A DNA stretch of 64,000 nucleotides from Chitinophagaceae bacterium (GCA_016713085.1 JADJPV010000006.1:62001-126000); one strand, 5' to 3'; positions 28,664 to 38,141 are shown, counted from the first letter of the stretch. Notes: generated by a model not told the origin, from the letters alone. Made by a program: numbers and translations.

Positions 28664-29410
28664 TTATTCATTTGTATTCACAATTCTTGCTGCGAGTTCA
28701 GGCAACTGATTACGGATCTCTTTCAAAACTAATTGTGCAACCAGCCTTGCACCAAATTCATTGAAATGAGTGTTATCATCTTTCCCTTTTGGATGGTTGG
28801 GATGCTCGCCCGGTTTCAATTGCATGAACAGCAACGCAGAATTTTCGGGGCCAAATTGCTGATAGAGTTGCTGAGTAAGCAGATCCATATCGAACAATAT
28901 TGTATTTTCTTCTTTTGCAACAGCTCTTGTAATCTTCATATACTCATCATGTGTACCAACAATTTTTCCTGTACTGTCGAATTTTCTTCTTGCCATGGAT
29001 GTGAGCAAAACAGGAATGGCTTTTTTCTCTCTTGCTTCTGTTATATACTTCTTCAGGTTAAATTTGAATTGATCCGGGGTTGTAGCCGTTTTTTTGGTTG
29101 GCACTTCATCGTTGTGCCCAAACTGAATGAACACATAATCTCCTTCTCCTGCTTCATCTGTGATTTGTTTCCAAAGTCCTTCATTGCGGAATGAGCTGGT
29201 GCTTCTCCCGTTCTTTGCTTTATTTACAATAGTAACAGTTGAGTCCCAGAAATACACAAAGGGCATTCCCCATCCATTTTCGGGGAAAGCTTTTATTTCC
29301 TTGATGCTGGCTGTAGAATCGCCTGCAATAAAAATTTTAATTTTCTTTTTTTGCGGCAGGAGAAATGCCATTGCCGGAATTGCCAGTAATAAGACCAGTT
29401 TTGCTTTCAT
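28664..29410 (-). CDS. Rhamnogalacturonan acetylesterase (CE12, SGNH)
   Basis: A 248-residue exported SGNH hydrolase that removes acetyl groups from rhamnogalacturonan or other pectin regions. Block I is IFIAGDSTASIKE (Ser, about 26-38), block II KAKNGRSTSSF (Gly), block III FIQFGHNDEVP (Asn), and block V KDDNTHFNEFGARLVAQ (Asp/His). The N-terminus MKAKLVLLLAIPAMAFLLPQ is a signal. Its length matches CE12. It lies 11 bp downstream of the giant PL1-CE8 gene's start and next to a PL1 gene, all on the minus strand. Confidence in the fold and family is high. Confidence 0.9.
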   Translation of the reverse strand: MKAKLVLLLAIPAMAFLLPQKKKIKIFIAGDSTASIKEIKAFPENGWGMPFVYFWDSTVTIVNKAKNGRSTSSFRNEGLWKQITDEAGEGDYVFIQFGHNDEVPTKKTATTPDQFKFNLKKYITEAREKKAIPVLLTSMARRKFDSTGKIVGTHDEYMKITRAVAKEENTILFDMDLLTQQLYQQFGPENSALLFMQLKPGEHPNHPKGKDDNTHFNEFGARLVAQLVLKEIRNQLPELAARIVNTNE

Positions 29411-29431
29411 GCATTTTATTTATAAAAACAC

Positions 29432-29460
29432 TCCTGCCCGACTTCTTCATTCAGGCGGGA
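29432..29460. repeat. Imperfect palindrome in PL1-CE12 spacer
   Basis: Arms TCCTGCCCGA and TCAGGCGGGA pair over 10 bp with two G-T pairs around a nine-base loop. On the minus strand there is no T-tract. It is joined to another repeat end at 29461-29510 and probably belongs to a dispersed intergenic repeat class. Confidence 0.4.
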
Positions 29461-29510
29461 TAATACAGATTTTGGCTGATGAACACTGATCAGTTAATAT
29501 CTGTTTCTAT
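29461..29510. repeat. Second copy of the GTTTCTAT-ended repeat
   Basis: The segment ends ctgtttctat like the right end of the element at 361-502 and shares CAGATT, CTGAT and CAGTT words. As there, the last bases (29507-29509) form the TAG stop of the upstream minus-strand gene, here PL1. Only one end is clear, so this may be a partial copy. Confidence 0.4.
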
Positions 29511-30934
29511 TTAATCAAACTGTTGATGTACATTTCAATATTCGTATAATGCTTATCCAGTTTATTCCCTGCTGCATCAGATGCATCGTTTGGATTTAAG
29601 CCATTTCTTTTTTCCCATTTATCAGGCATCCCATCTTTATCTGCATCAACAGGTGCTGTTGAGGCATTCAAAGCTGGCCATGCATTTACAGTGATTTCAA
29701 AAGGTGAGTGATGCGGATAATGACCCTGTACATCAATGATTGTTCCTGTCCTGTTTTCCACGTCTTTAATAATACGCAGATCCATGGTATCTCTTTTAAC
29801 CGAAGCGCCAACAAAACGCAATACTGCTTTATAGGCATCTTCTGCACTTTGCGATATAATTGCATCGGTAGAAAAAGCTGTGGTCATTACCGCTGATTTC
29901 CGTTCTTCTTCCGTGCCTTTATTATCTACATGAATTCCGGCCAGGTTGTTCTTTGTAACATCAGGTGCGTCATCCACATAGTTCCCATCTACATAAAACT
30001 GTCCGAAAGGTTGTTTGTCCACCTTGGATGGATTGACAATCCGGCTCTGCACATTTTTATTTGTAGAAGGACCGTACCTGTAGTAATTATTCACCACGTT
30101 GTATGTTCCTCCTTCGCCGCCATACACGCTGTTATGTTGCCAGTTATAAATAACATTATTCCGAAAATCAACAAACTCTGCACTTGCGCCCAATCTTGCT
30201 CCGTTGAAACGAGGGTTACGGCTTATGCAATGTGCAAACAAATTATGATGAGCCGATAAATGTTGTCCGCCCCAGATACCTCCATAACCATGATGTTCCC
30301 AATCGGTATCACCTGTTTCGAAGTGATAGGAATAATTTAAAGGTTCGGTAATGATGTTCCACTGTAACGTAGTGCTGTCGCCTTTGTAAACAGAAAGCAC
30401 TTCATCAGTACTCCAGCTGAATGAGCAATGATCAATGATGATATGTTTGCGGCCCGATGCACCAAACGCATCATCACCGCCACTTCCATCCACCTTTCCT
30501 TTTTGCCGTTGAAATTTATCACCCATTCGTACACGGATGTAACGAACGATGATATTATCACCAGCTAAACTAACCGGTTGATCAGCCAGGCAAATACCAT
30601 CGCCGGGAGCAGTTTGTCCTGCTATTGTTGCATCGCCTTTAATGAAGAGTCTTTTTTCTAGATGAACAGTACCTGATGCCGCAAACACAATGATGCGATT
30701 ACCTTTTGCTTCAGCAGCATCACGAAAACTACCCGGGCCATCATCGTTAAGATTGGTTACTATCATTACTTTACCTCCACGACCGCCAGTTGTGTATTTA
30801 CCAAAACCTTCAGCTCCGGGAAAGGCAATTGCACTTACACTGCTGTTCACTGCAGATTGTTTCTGCTGTGCGCAGGCCGTAACAGTAAACATCAAAAGAT
30901 AGCTCAGTGCTATAGTAACCTGTTTTGTTTTCAT
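29507..30934 (-). CDS. Pectate lyase (PL1), lipoprotein
   Basis: A 475-residue pectate lyase that cleaves de-esterified homogalacturonan by beta-elimination. The signal ends in a lipobox (TVTAC, Cys about 21), so it is anchored in a membrane. Features: AIAFPGAEGFGKYTTGGRGG (about 36-55), VDGSGGDDAFGASGRKHIII, DHCSFSWSTDEVLSVYKGD (Ca-binding acids of the beta-helix), HHGYGGIWGGQHLSAHHN, RNPRFNGARL and a C-terminal DADKDGMPDKWEKRNGLNP segment. It is a paralogue of the N-terminal half of the giant enzyme at 23971-28652 with the same module layout. The frame is intact. Confidence 0.92.
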   Translation of the reverse strand: MKTKQVTIALSYLLMFTVTACAQQKQSAVNSSVSAIAFPGAEGFGKYTTGGRGGKVMIVTNLNDDGPGSFRDAAEAKGNRIIVFAASGTVHLEKRLFIKGDATIAGQTAPGDGICLADQPVSLAGDNIIVRYIRVRMGDKFQRQKGKVDGSGGDDAFGASGRKHIIIDHCSFSWSTDEVLSVYKGDSTTLQWNIITEPLNYSYHFETGDTDWEHHGYGGIWGGQHLSAHHNLFAHCISRNPRFNGARLGASAEFVDFRNNVIYNWQHNSVYGGEGGTYNVVNNYYRYGPSTNKNVQSRIVNPSKVDKQPFGQFYVDGNYVDDAPDVTKNNLAGIHVDNKGTEEERKSAVMTTAFSTDAIISQSAEDAYKAVLRFVGASVKRDTMDLRIIKDVENRTGTIIDVQGHYPHHSPFEITVNAWPALNASTAPVDADKDGMPDKWEKRNGLNPNDASDAAGNKLDKHYTNIEMYINSLIK

Positions 30935-31027
30935 TCTGTTTATTTAATCCTGAGGAGTACAATGAATGGCAAAAAATGTATTACTGCTTTTTAAAACAGC
31001 ATTTCTCTAAGAGCAGATTTGGATAAA

Positions 31028-31053
31028 CCCACAGGCTGATGAAAGCCTGTGGG
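31028..31053. terminator. Hairpin downstream of the DUF5123-like gene
   Basis: Ten-base-pair stem CCCACAGGCT / AGCCTGTGGG with a six-base loop, flanked by A/T on both sides. It follows the stop of the minus-strand gene at 31086, giving GGGTTTA at the end of the minus-strand transcript. This would separate the susC-susD-lipoprotein transcript from the enzymes downstream, or let partial read-through. Confidence 0.65.
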
Positions 31054-31085
31054 TTTTATAATGTTAAAAACTAAGTCTTGATCTA

Positions 31086-32663
31086 TCAGGGTCTCCAGCG
31101 TGGATCACCTGTTGAACTTCTTCCGGGGAAGGTATTGTCGATAATTTTAAAATCACCACCCACTGGGTTTTGCCACAATTGAATGGCTGTTTTTGTGTGT
31201 GTGAGAATACTTGGAAAATCATTACCGGCAGATAAATGATCGGATGTGCGATAATTGTTACTTGCGTTAATTGTTGTTGCAGCATTTGCTCTTACATCTC
31301 TGACGGTTAACAATCCTCCTGTAGTAATTTTTCCAATACCAAATATGCAGTTGTTTACAGTAATGCCATTGGTAACATTGTTCGTACCTGCAATGCTGTA
31401 ATCAATATAGTAAGCTGAACTGCTGCCGGTGGGTGCTTCATTAAATGTACAGTTGTCAATCAGTAAAGAAGTTGAATTATTACGACTGGTTATAACTTTC
31501 TCCATTTTATAAAATGTACTGTTGGTAACAGTAATCACATCTGCTTTACTGGTAGCAACGTCTACTGTTAAAAGTCCATAACCTGCAATGCTGTCAATAA
31601 TGCAATTGTTTACCTCAAATGCATTAATGATGGCGGGTTGACTTTGTGTGCGAACCACTCCTCTGAAAATTTCTGCCCAGCAATTATCAAAACGAATTTT
31701 ACCAATGGTACAGGCCGTATTTATATTGAATACATACTTCGAAGCATAATCAGTACCCCTGAGCGTAAGATCTGAAAATACAATTGAATCAATCAAACTG
31801 CCTGAAGTAATATTGAAATTAGCAGGCATACTGATAATTGGCTTCGCAGGATTCAGCAGGTCAGTTCCCGGCATAAAAGTGAGCGACTTGTTTAAGCTTA
31901 TAGACGAAGCTATGGTATAGGTTTCTCCTCTCTTTAATAAGATAATACTGCCTGAAGGAACATCAGGAATTGTATCTGACAGAATTGATGGAACCCCTGT
32001 AATTTCACGCAAGTCAATCAGGTTACCTGTTAATGCAATTTTGGTTGAGAAATCAGCCCATCCACGAACGGTTGCACCGCTGTATAAATAAATAATGTAA
32101 GCAGTGGCTGCATTTAAACCCGATACTACTTTATAAGAATTGGTAACATCAGCAGGAAGCAGTGTAATATCTTTTGCAACAGAACTGTCGGATGCAAGTA
32201 GTATTTTGATACCGGTTACAACTGCTCCACTTGTTGCCCAGCTTACTTTCACTGCATTATCAGCAATTTCACCCGAAGAAGGGATATTTAAAATTGTCGG
32301 GAAACGTGCTGTTTTTATTGCACCAAGGCTTGCAATTCCAGAGTTGTGGCTCGTATCTTTTGCATTCGCCTTTACCTGTACCTGGTATAATTTTTCCCAT
32401 TTCAGATTTTCAAATAAAACATAATTGGTATCAACAACCAATGTAGCAGCAATTGTCTTAAATGTATCAGTACTGATTTGTGCAGTATAAGAATCTGCTC
32501 ATTTTACAGCCTGCCAGGAAGCCTTAATCCAGTTGCCTTCAGAGGCAAGCGCTTCTTTTAGTACGGGTCTGAATAATCGTGGTGCTTCACCCGGATCCTC
32601 TACCTTTTTGCAGGCAGCAATCACCAGTATTGCAACCATTGATATATATATTATTTTCTTCAT
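31086..32663 (-). pseudogene. DUF4957/DUF5123-like surface lipoprotein, in-frame TGA
   Basis: A lipoprotein (MKKIIYISMVAILVIAACKK, Cys about 19) with a fibronectin-type N-terminal region and a right-handed beta-helix C-terminal half resembling DUF4957/DUF5123 proteins, which accompany SusC/SusD in pectin loci and probably bind the polymer. Visible parts: LFRPVLKEALASEGNWIKAS, the segment VSWATSGAVVTGIKILLASD, then helix coils such as SIVFSDLTLRGTDY and VNNCIIDSIAGYGL. The frame is continuous from ATG 32663 except for TGA at 32499-32501 in WQAVK-stop-ADSYTAQIS. GGA (Gly) is expected there, so a G-to-T change is the simplest cause. Full length 525 aa. Role inferred from neighbours. Confidence 0.75.
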
Positions 32664-32698
32664 TTCGTTTTGTTATTAGTCGTGAATGAAATGGTTAA

Positions 32699-34537
32699 TT
32701 AGTATCCGTACTGATTTTGTAAAACACCCTGGCTGCTTGACAGAACAGAATTATGCAATGGCAAAATATACCGCAATGGTGCAGAACCTGTATTATCTGT
32801 ATATCCCCTCCATGTGTTTAGAATAAAAGCAGCCGGACCTGCTGTGGTTGAGTTATACATTGACAGTGTCCAGCTTAATCTTGTATAACCATTTGGGTTA
32901 TCGCCCGGTGCCGGTGAATTAATAATTGGCGGCGCCACGGCTGGTTTCGTAAACTTATTAAACCAAATAATATTCTTGCTCACAGTTGTTGAATCTCTTT
33001 TGTAATACAAATAATCGGGAAGTTGCGAGTAAGCTCCTGTTCCTGAATTTGCAGCAATACCCATTTCAGTTAATGCATTTCTTGTTTCGGCTATTTTTTT
33101 GCTGAAAAGATTCCAACGGGCAAGATCATATTTGCGTAAGCACTCTCCGCCAAATTCCCATGCCCGTTCATTTACGATCGCATTAAAAAACGCCTGTTTA
33201 CTGGATGATACAGATGTAATATAGTTCTCAACTTTATCAGTCCACTGTGATGCATCAAAAGCTCTCTGACGAACTTTACGCAACGCACTCTGAGCTACTG
33301 CAGTTGGTCCGTTTATTTCATTTTCACTTTCAGCAAGAAGCAATAACACATCAGAGTAACGCATTACAGACCAGTTAATACCTGTTCCTTTTGCAGAAGC
33401 GGGACCGAGTGATGAAGGCACCAGCATCCTGTTCCATTTACCCGGTGCAATTGATCCAGAGCCAGCTGGTTGCTGAATCAAATCTTTATCAAAATAGATA
33501 AGAGAGCATGTTACCGGTAAACGTTTATCAAGTGTATCGAAGGAATGATAATAGGTAAGAGGAAAAGAAAGATAATTTGAACCGGCACCATAAGGATGTG
33601 TACCACCATCTACCCTGATACCATTATTCCAGGCAACATCTCCAAAGCCGGGATGAAAAGCCACTTCATATAAAATATCACTGTTGAGTGGTTTTATATA
33701 TTTGTTCTGATTCATAAATACAGTGGCAAACTCAGGAAGTGCTCTGGGCTTCTGATCAACCAGGTTTTTTGCATATGTATTTGCCAGTTGTATATAAGTT
33801 AGATAATCATCTTTACGTTTCATCGTCATATCAGGATATAACCAGTAACCTCCACGCATCATGGATAAACGTGCAATCAAACCAATTACAAATTCCCTGT
33901 TGATCCGTTCTATTCCATAATCAAGATTTTCGGCCCATGACATTTTGGGTTCAATATCAATTAAATCATTGATGAGGAAAGTAAGAATTGTATCCCGGCC
34001 TGTCCTTGCTAAATAAAAATTATCACCCGCTCTTGAAGGTGTTGTTTTAAACGGCACATCGCCCCAATGATTCATGAGCCAGTAATACCATAAAGCTCTC
34101 AGTGCTCTTGTTTCACCCAGCAGATTATTATAAACGGCATTGGTCGGGTCTTTTGCCAGTGATACTTCCATCAGTCCTTTTTCACATTCATTGGCTCTGT
34201 TGATTGCATTATAGGCATTGTTCCATACCGTAAGCAAATCAGCATTTGTCGGTGTGCATTCAAATGACCAGATATCCCTGCGGGAGTTATCAGGCGAAGC
34301 TGCAACACCTCCGTACTCAACATCGGTATTCCCTGTAAAATTGTTTGAAAGTCTTGAAGTGTATGCATCCTGGTTAAAGAGTGCATATACGCTGTTGACC
34401 GTTTTTTTAGCATCTGTTTCACTGCCGAATACATACTCCGGAGTGAACAGTGACGGGGAGTCGGCTGTTAAAAATTTCTTACAGGAAGAAAGCGTTACTC
34501 CCGCAAAAATTGTCAGTATAATGAATAATTTTTTCAT
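32699..34537 (-). CDS. SusD/RagB nutrient-binding lipoprotein
   Basis: A 612-residue outer-membrane lipoprotein (signal then SSCKKFL, Cys about 19) that binds oligosaccharides and caps the SusC channel. It has the SusD N-terminal region VNSVYALFNQDAYTSR and NAINRANECEKGL, tetratricopeptide-like helices with GETRALRALWYYWLMNHWGDVPF, and the C-terminal RYSDVLLLLAESENEINGP and NERAWEFGGECLRKYDLARWN. It lies 23 bp downstream of susC (34561) and upstream of the pectin-binding-like lipoprotein, so it belongs to the pectin uptake complex. The frame is intact; substrate is inferred from the locus. Confidence 0.93.
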   Translation of the reverse strand: MKKLFIILTIFAGVTLSSCKKFLTADSPSLFTPEYVFGSETDAKKTVNSVYALFNQDAYTSRLSNNFTGNTDVEYGGVAASPDNSRRDIWSFECTPTNADLLTVWNNAYNAINRANECEKGLMEVSLAKDPTNAVYNNLLGETRALRALWYYWLMNHWGDVPFKTTPSRAGDNFYLARTGRDTILTFLINDLIDIEPKMSWAENLDYGIERINREFVIGLIARLSMMRGGYWLYPDMTMKRKDDYLTYIQLANTYAKNLVDQKPRALPEFATVFMNQNKYIKPLNSDILYEVAFHPGFGDVAWNNGIRVDGGTHPYGAGSNYLSFPLTYYHSFDTLDKRLPVTCSLIYFDKDLIQQPAGSGSIAPGKWNRMLVPSSLGPASAKGTGINWSVMRYSDVLLLLAESENEINGPTAVAQSALRKVRQRAFDASQWTDKVENYITSVSSSKQAFFNAIVNERAWEFGGECLRKYDLARWNLFSKKIAETRNALTEMGIAANSGTGAYSQLPDYLYYKRDSTTVSKNIIWFNKFTKPAVAPPIINSPAPGDNPNGYTRLSWTLSMYNSTTAGPAAFILNTWRGYTDNTGSAPLRYILPLHNSVLSSSQGVLQNQYGY

Positions 34538-34560
34538 ATTAATTATTTGAGTTTTTATTA

Positions 34561-37500
34561 TCAGAACGTTACGTTAAGTCCCAATGTATAGTTCCGGCTT
34601 TTTGGGTATGAAGAATAATCAACACCCGGTGTAAGCTGTGAATACGAACTGCTTCTTATAGAACTTACTTCCGGATCATAACCTGAATATTTTGTCCATA
34701 ATAACGCATTATAAACTGTTGCATAAATTCTCAATTTCGTCATCCCCACTCTTGAAATTACTTTCTTCGGCAGTGAATATCCAAGCGACACATTATTCAA
34801 ACGTAAGAAGGACCCATCTTCAACAGCCCATGAATGAAATACAGGTGTGGCATTACCAAAAGAAAATGGTGACCAAATTGTAGCGTTGGCATTTAATTTC
34901 CCCAGCTCGGTTAAATCTGTAACCAGGTTACCGGCAGCATCAATGTATTTAAAGCGGTTGTCAGAGTTCACTGTATTCAGCATATTACCATAAGTAGTTC
35001 TGTAAAACTGGTTGAAAGATATTTTTCCTGTATTGTAAATATCATTGCCATACACCCAGTTAAACTGTGCCATGAAATCAAAATTTCTGAACACTGCATT
35101 TAACCCGAAACCACCTGAATGTTTTGGCAGTGCACTTCCTATTATCTGCCTGTCAGCAGCTGTAATTACACCATCCCCATTCAAATCTTTTATTTTGGTA
35201 ACACCGGGCCTTGTACTTATACCACCAAGGAATGATCCTATACTTGGTACTCCTGCTTTCAGAACATATGCTCTTGTAACAGAATTATAACTGTCAAAAT
35301 CTGCTGTTGTGTACATTCCATCTGTAACATATCCATACATCAAACCAATTGTTTGTCCTACATATACCCTGTAATCATCCTGCGTTTTCAAATCAGTTCC
35401 TGCCCAGTTCGACATAAATGGTTTTTCATTCACACCATCCAGCCTGTCAATTTTTGCTTTATTTATACCAATATTAAAATTAGCTGATAACTGAAAGTCT
35501 TTCTTTTGAATCAGCACTGCATTCAGAGCCAGCTCAACACCTTTGTTAGATGTTTGACCAACATTCTGCTGCTGTCTTGAAAACCCCGTAATTTGAGGAA
35601 TATCGGATTCAACCAGCAAATCTTTTGTTGTGTTCCAGTAAAGATCAAGTCCTCCGCTCAATCTGCTGTTGAAAAGGGTAAAATCAAATCCGGCATTTCG
35701 TGTAATGGTTGTTTCCCAGGCTATGAGAGGGTTTGGCAGCAAGGATGAAGAATATCCGTAATAAGGTTGTGCTACATCACCAAAGCCAATAGGCCGGTTA
35801 TCTGTTGGCTGAAACAGTACACGGAATAAATCATTATCGAGCCTGTTATTACCTGCTTCGCCATAACTTAATCTGAATTTTAAGTCATCCACCCATTTTA
35901 CGTCTTCCATAAATTCTTCGCTTGACATGCGCCATGCAAATGCAGCAGCAGGGAACAAGCCCCATTGCTTGCCTGCCGCAAATTTAGTTGAACCATCAGC
36001 CCTTGCTGTTAAAGTAAGCAGGTATCTTGAATCATACTGATAGGTTGCCCGTCCAAAAAAAGAAGCCAGTTTTGCTCCTGCAAAAACAGTTGTTGTATGC
36101 CTGTCAGGAGTACCCAGCGTCATGTTTGCAAAAAGATTCTCAGGTTGAATATTCTCAGCAAAATATTTTGCACGGTTAAATTCTGAAAATCCCATACCGG
36201 TAGCCAAAATTTCCTGCCCGCCTAGTACTGAAAAATCATGCTTTCCTATATGACTTTTATAGTTCAGTGTATTCGTGAACCGGTAGCCTCTTGTATTTGA
36301 ATTGGTGATTTCGCCTAAAGGAAGATTTCCACCTGCGTTTCTTGATTCACCGGTTAATGGCCCGTAATACCGTTTGGCCTGGCCCATTCCTAAATCAAGA
36401 CCAAACTCTGAACGGAAAGAAAGATCTTTAAGGATTGCCCATGTTAATGCAACATTCATATTTAAGGTGTTGCTTAATCTTTTGCGGTAATCCTGTTCAA
36501 TTAATTTTGATGGATTAATTAAACTTTTCAGGAATTGCTCATAATCATCATCAGTTCCGGTAGGATCAAGTTCAATAATGTCAGCCAGACCGTTTACCGG
36601 ACGGGTTGTGATTGCATCACCAATTCTGAAACTGGATGTACCGGAAGAACCGGCCCCGTCTATTACAGTATTTACAAAACGTGAAGTGAAATCAAACTTT
36701 AACGAGTTTGAAGCATCATGATTTAATTTAAAGTTGAGATAATTACGCTGATATCCAGATCCGGGCATCAAACCCTGGTCGGTATTATTTGTTGCACTAA
36801 AACTGAATTTTGTTTTTGTTGTACCGCCTGTAATACTCAGGTTATGCTGTTGTGAAAAAACAGGTTTGCCAAATAACTCTTTCTGCCAGTTTGTTCCTTT
36901 CTGGTATTTATACAATTCTAAATCTTCATACACACCAAAGTATTTGGAGAAATTATCTACATCTGTCTGTGATCTCAACCTGGCATATTCATAGTTTGCC
37001 AGAACAAATTCATAAGGAGATAATACTTCCAGTTCTCTTGGGAGAGTACGTGCCTGAACAAACCCGTTATAAGAAATGGTTGTTTTACCTGGCTTGGCCG
37101 ATTTTGTGGTAATGATTACAACCCCATTGGCACCTCTTGCACCATAAATAGCTGAAGTGGCAGCATCTTTCAAAATGTCAATAGTAGCAATATCGGCAGG
37201 AGCAATATCATTGATACTGTTCACCGGAAAACCATCCACAATATATAACGGTGAGTTATCCTGAGATACAGAACCTCCACCACGAATACGAATAACGATT
37301 TCTGCCCCGGGGGCACCATCAGTGGTTGTTACCTGTACACCGGGCAAACGCCCTGTGATAGCTTCTGCTGCACTGGAAACAGGAATTTTTGATAACTCAG
37401 GCCCTCCTATTGATGAAACGGTTCCTGTAAGATCTTTTCGCTTACTTGTTCCATAACCAACTACAACTACATCTTCCAATGCAGTTACATCCTTTTCCAG

Positions 37501-37779
37501 TTTCACCTGAACCTCACTGGTTCCATCACTCACTACTGTAACCCGCTTATAACTTGTAAAAGAGAAAACCAATGAAACCTTTCCTGTACCGGGAGCATCA
37601 AGTTTAAAATTTCCGTTTGCATCTGTTTGAGTTCCCTGTTTAGAACCCGCAACTACAACCGAAACACCAAAAAGGGGTGCGTCATTTTCATCAGTTACTT
37701 TTCCTTTTATCTGTCTTGTTTGTGCAAATAGGGTTGTGCTGCACATTAGAAGCATAAGCAGGAAGAAATAATTTTTCAT
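34561..37779 (-). CDS. SusC/RagA TonB-dependent outer-membrane transporter
   Basis: A 1072-residue TonB-linked beta-barrel that imports pectin oligomers with energy from the inner membrane. Order: signal (1-19), carboxypeptidase-like regulatory domain (about 22-100; KGKVTDENDAPLFGVSVVV), TonB-box region, plug (about 105-235; VVVVGYGTSKRKDLTG, LYIVDGFPVNSIN, ILKDAATSAIYGARGANGV), then the barrel ending in NYTLGLNVTF with the terminal Phe needed for assembly. It is the first gene of the minus-strand pectin block, immediately followed by susD. Two candidate operators lie upstream at 37866-37884 and 37991-38020. The frame is intact. Confidence 0.95.
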   Translation of the reverse strand: MKNYFFLLMLLMCSTTLFAQTRQIKGKVTDENDAPLFGVSVVVAGSKQGTQTDANGNFKLDAPGTGKVSLVFSFTSYKRVTVVSDGTSEVQVKLEKDVTALEDVVVVGYGTSKRKDLTGTVSSIGGPELSKIPVSSAAEAITGRLPGVQVTTTDGAPGAEIVIRIRGGGSVSQDNSPLYIVDGFPVNSINDIAPADIATIDILKDAATSAIYGARGANGVVIITTKSAKPGKTTISYNGFVQARTLPRELEVLSPYEFVLANYEYARLRSQTDVDNFSKYFGVYEDLELYKYQKGTNWQKELFGKPVFSQQHNLSITGGTTKTKFSFSATNNTDQGLMPGSGYQRNYLNFKLNHDASNSLKFDFTSRFVNTVIDGAGSSGTSSFRIGDAITTRPVNGLADIIELDPTGTDDDYEQFLKSLINPSKLIEQDYRKRLSNTLNMNVALTWAILKDLSFRSEFGLDLGMGQAKRYYGPLTGESRNAGGNLPLGEITNSNTRGYRFTNTLNYKSHIGKHDFSVLGGQEILATGMGFSEFNRAKYFAENIQPENLFANMTLGTPDRHTTTVFAGAKLASFFGRATYQYDSRYLLTLTARADGSTKFAAGKQWGLFPAAAFAWRMSSEEFMEDVKWVDDLKFRLSYGEAGNNRLDNDLFRVLFQPTDNRPIGFGDVAQPYYGYSSSLLPNPLIAWETTITRNAGFDFTLFNSRLSGGLDLYWNTTKDLLVESDIPQITGFSRQQQNVGQTSNKGVELALNAVLIQKKDFQLSANFNIGINKAKIDRLDGVNEKPFMSNWAGTDLKTQDDYRVYVGQTIGLMYGYVTDGMYTTADFDSYNSVTRAYVLKAGVPSIGSFLGGISTRPGVTKIKDLNGDGVITAADRQIIGSALPKHSGGFGLNAVFRNFDFMAQFNWVYGNDIYNTGKISFNQFYRTTYGNMLNTVNSDNRFKYIDAAGNLVTDLTELGKLNANATIWSPFSFGNATPVFHSWAVEDGSFLRLNNVSLGYSLPKKVISRVGMTKLRIYATVYNALLWTKYSGYDPEVSSIRSSSYSQLTPGVDYSSYPKSRNYTLGLNVTF

Positions 37780-37865
37780 ACTGTGTGCTTTGGTTTAAAG
37801 TGTTACCTGTTTTTCACTGCACTTACATACAGCTGAAACAAGTTTTAAATAATGAATTTGAAATT

Positions 37866-37884
37866 GAATCGTTAACCGATTTGG
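37866..37884. promoter_or_regulatory. Candidate operator near susC promoter
   Basis: GAATCGTTAACCGATTTGG contains the inverted halves AATCG and CGATT with a short centre, and shares AATCGTTA with the other sites. It is 87-105 bp upstream of the susC start. Binding is inferred. Confidence 0.45.
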
Positions 37885-37990
37885 CAAATGTGTAGAATGA
37901 TATATTCGTTTTTCTGCAAGCAAATCCGTCCTGTTAACGGAACAAGACTATGCACAATTTCATTACCGCAAAAGGATTTAAATTCATTTA

Positions 37991-38020
37991 TTTACGCAAT
38001 CGTTCCCGATAACGATGTCA
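37991..38020. promoter_or_regulatory. Candidate operator shared by susC and lacI
   Basis: The 30 bases starting tttacgcaatcgttcccgat contain inverted ATCGTT and AACGAT halves separated by 6 bp. It matches the GH28-upstream site at 25 of 30 positions and both halves of the uxaC site. It is 122-151 bp upstream of lacI and 212-241 bp upstream of susC, so both control of the pectin locus and autoregulation are plausible. Confidence 0.6.
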
Positions 38021-38113
38021 TGTAAAACAGGCAAAAACCCTCTGTAAAAGGGGATAGAAAATAGCTTGTTTACCATTTATCATCCGGTATGAGCATTAGA
38101 AAGCCGAAACAAG

Positions 38114-38121
38114 TACCTTTA
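38114..38121 (+). promoter_or_regulatory. Near-consensus Bacteroidota -7 box for lacI
   Basis: TACCTTTA differs only in the last base from the TAnnTTTG -7 consensus and is 20 bp before the lacI ATG. No clear -33 TTTG is seen at the usual distance. Weak call. Confidence 0.3.
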
Positions 38122-38141
38122 ACCCTGAATTATGACTGCTC

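Larger units (their letters stand above)
37780..38141. other. Divergent regulatory region between susC and lacI
   Basis: No reading frame of note. The 362 bp hold two candidate operators (37866-37884 and 37991-38020), a near-consensus promoter for lacI (38114-38121), and A/T-rich DNA in front of susC. Its position between the transporter gene and its probable regulator fits shared control of both transcripts. Confidence 0.7.

Noticed and set aside
28733..29194. Plus-strand frame of 153 codons opposite CE12
   Set aside because: The CE12 gene on the minus strand has all catalytic blocks; the opposite frame has Cys/Phe-rich sequence typical of antisense.
32499..32501. TGA read as Gly, suggesting a reassigned genetic code
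   Set aside because: Other genes here end with normal TAA, TAG and TGA stops, and TAA and TAG also interrupt genes. A point change or base error is simpler.
37780..38141. Riboswitch in the susC leader
   Set aside because: No conserved aptamer pattern recognised; the palindromes fit protein operators better.
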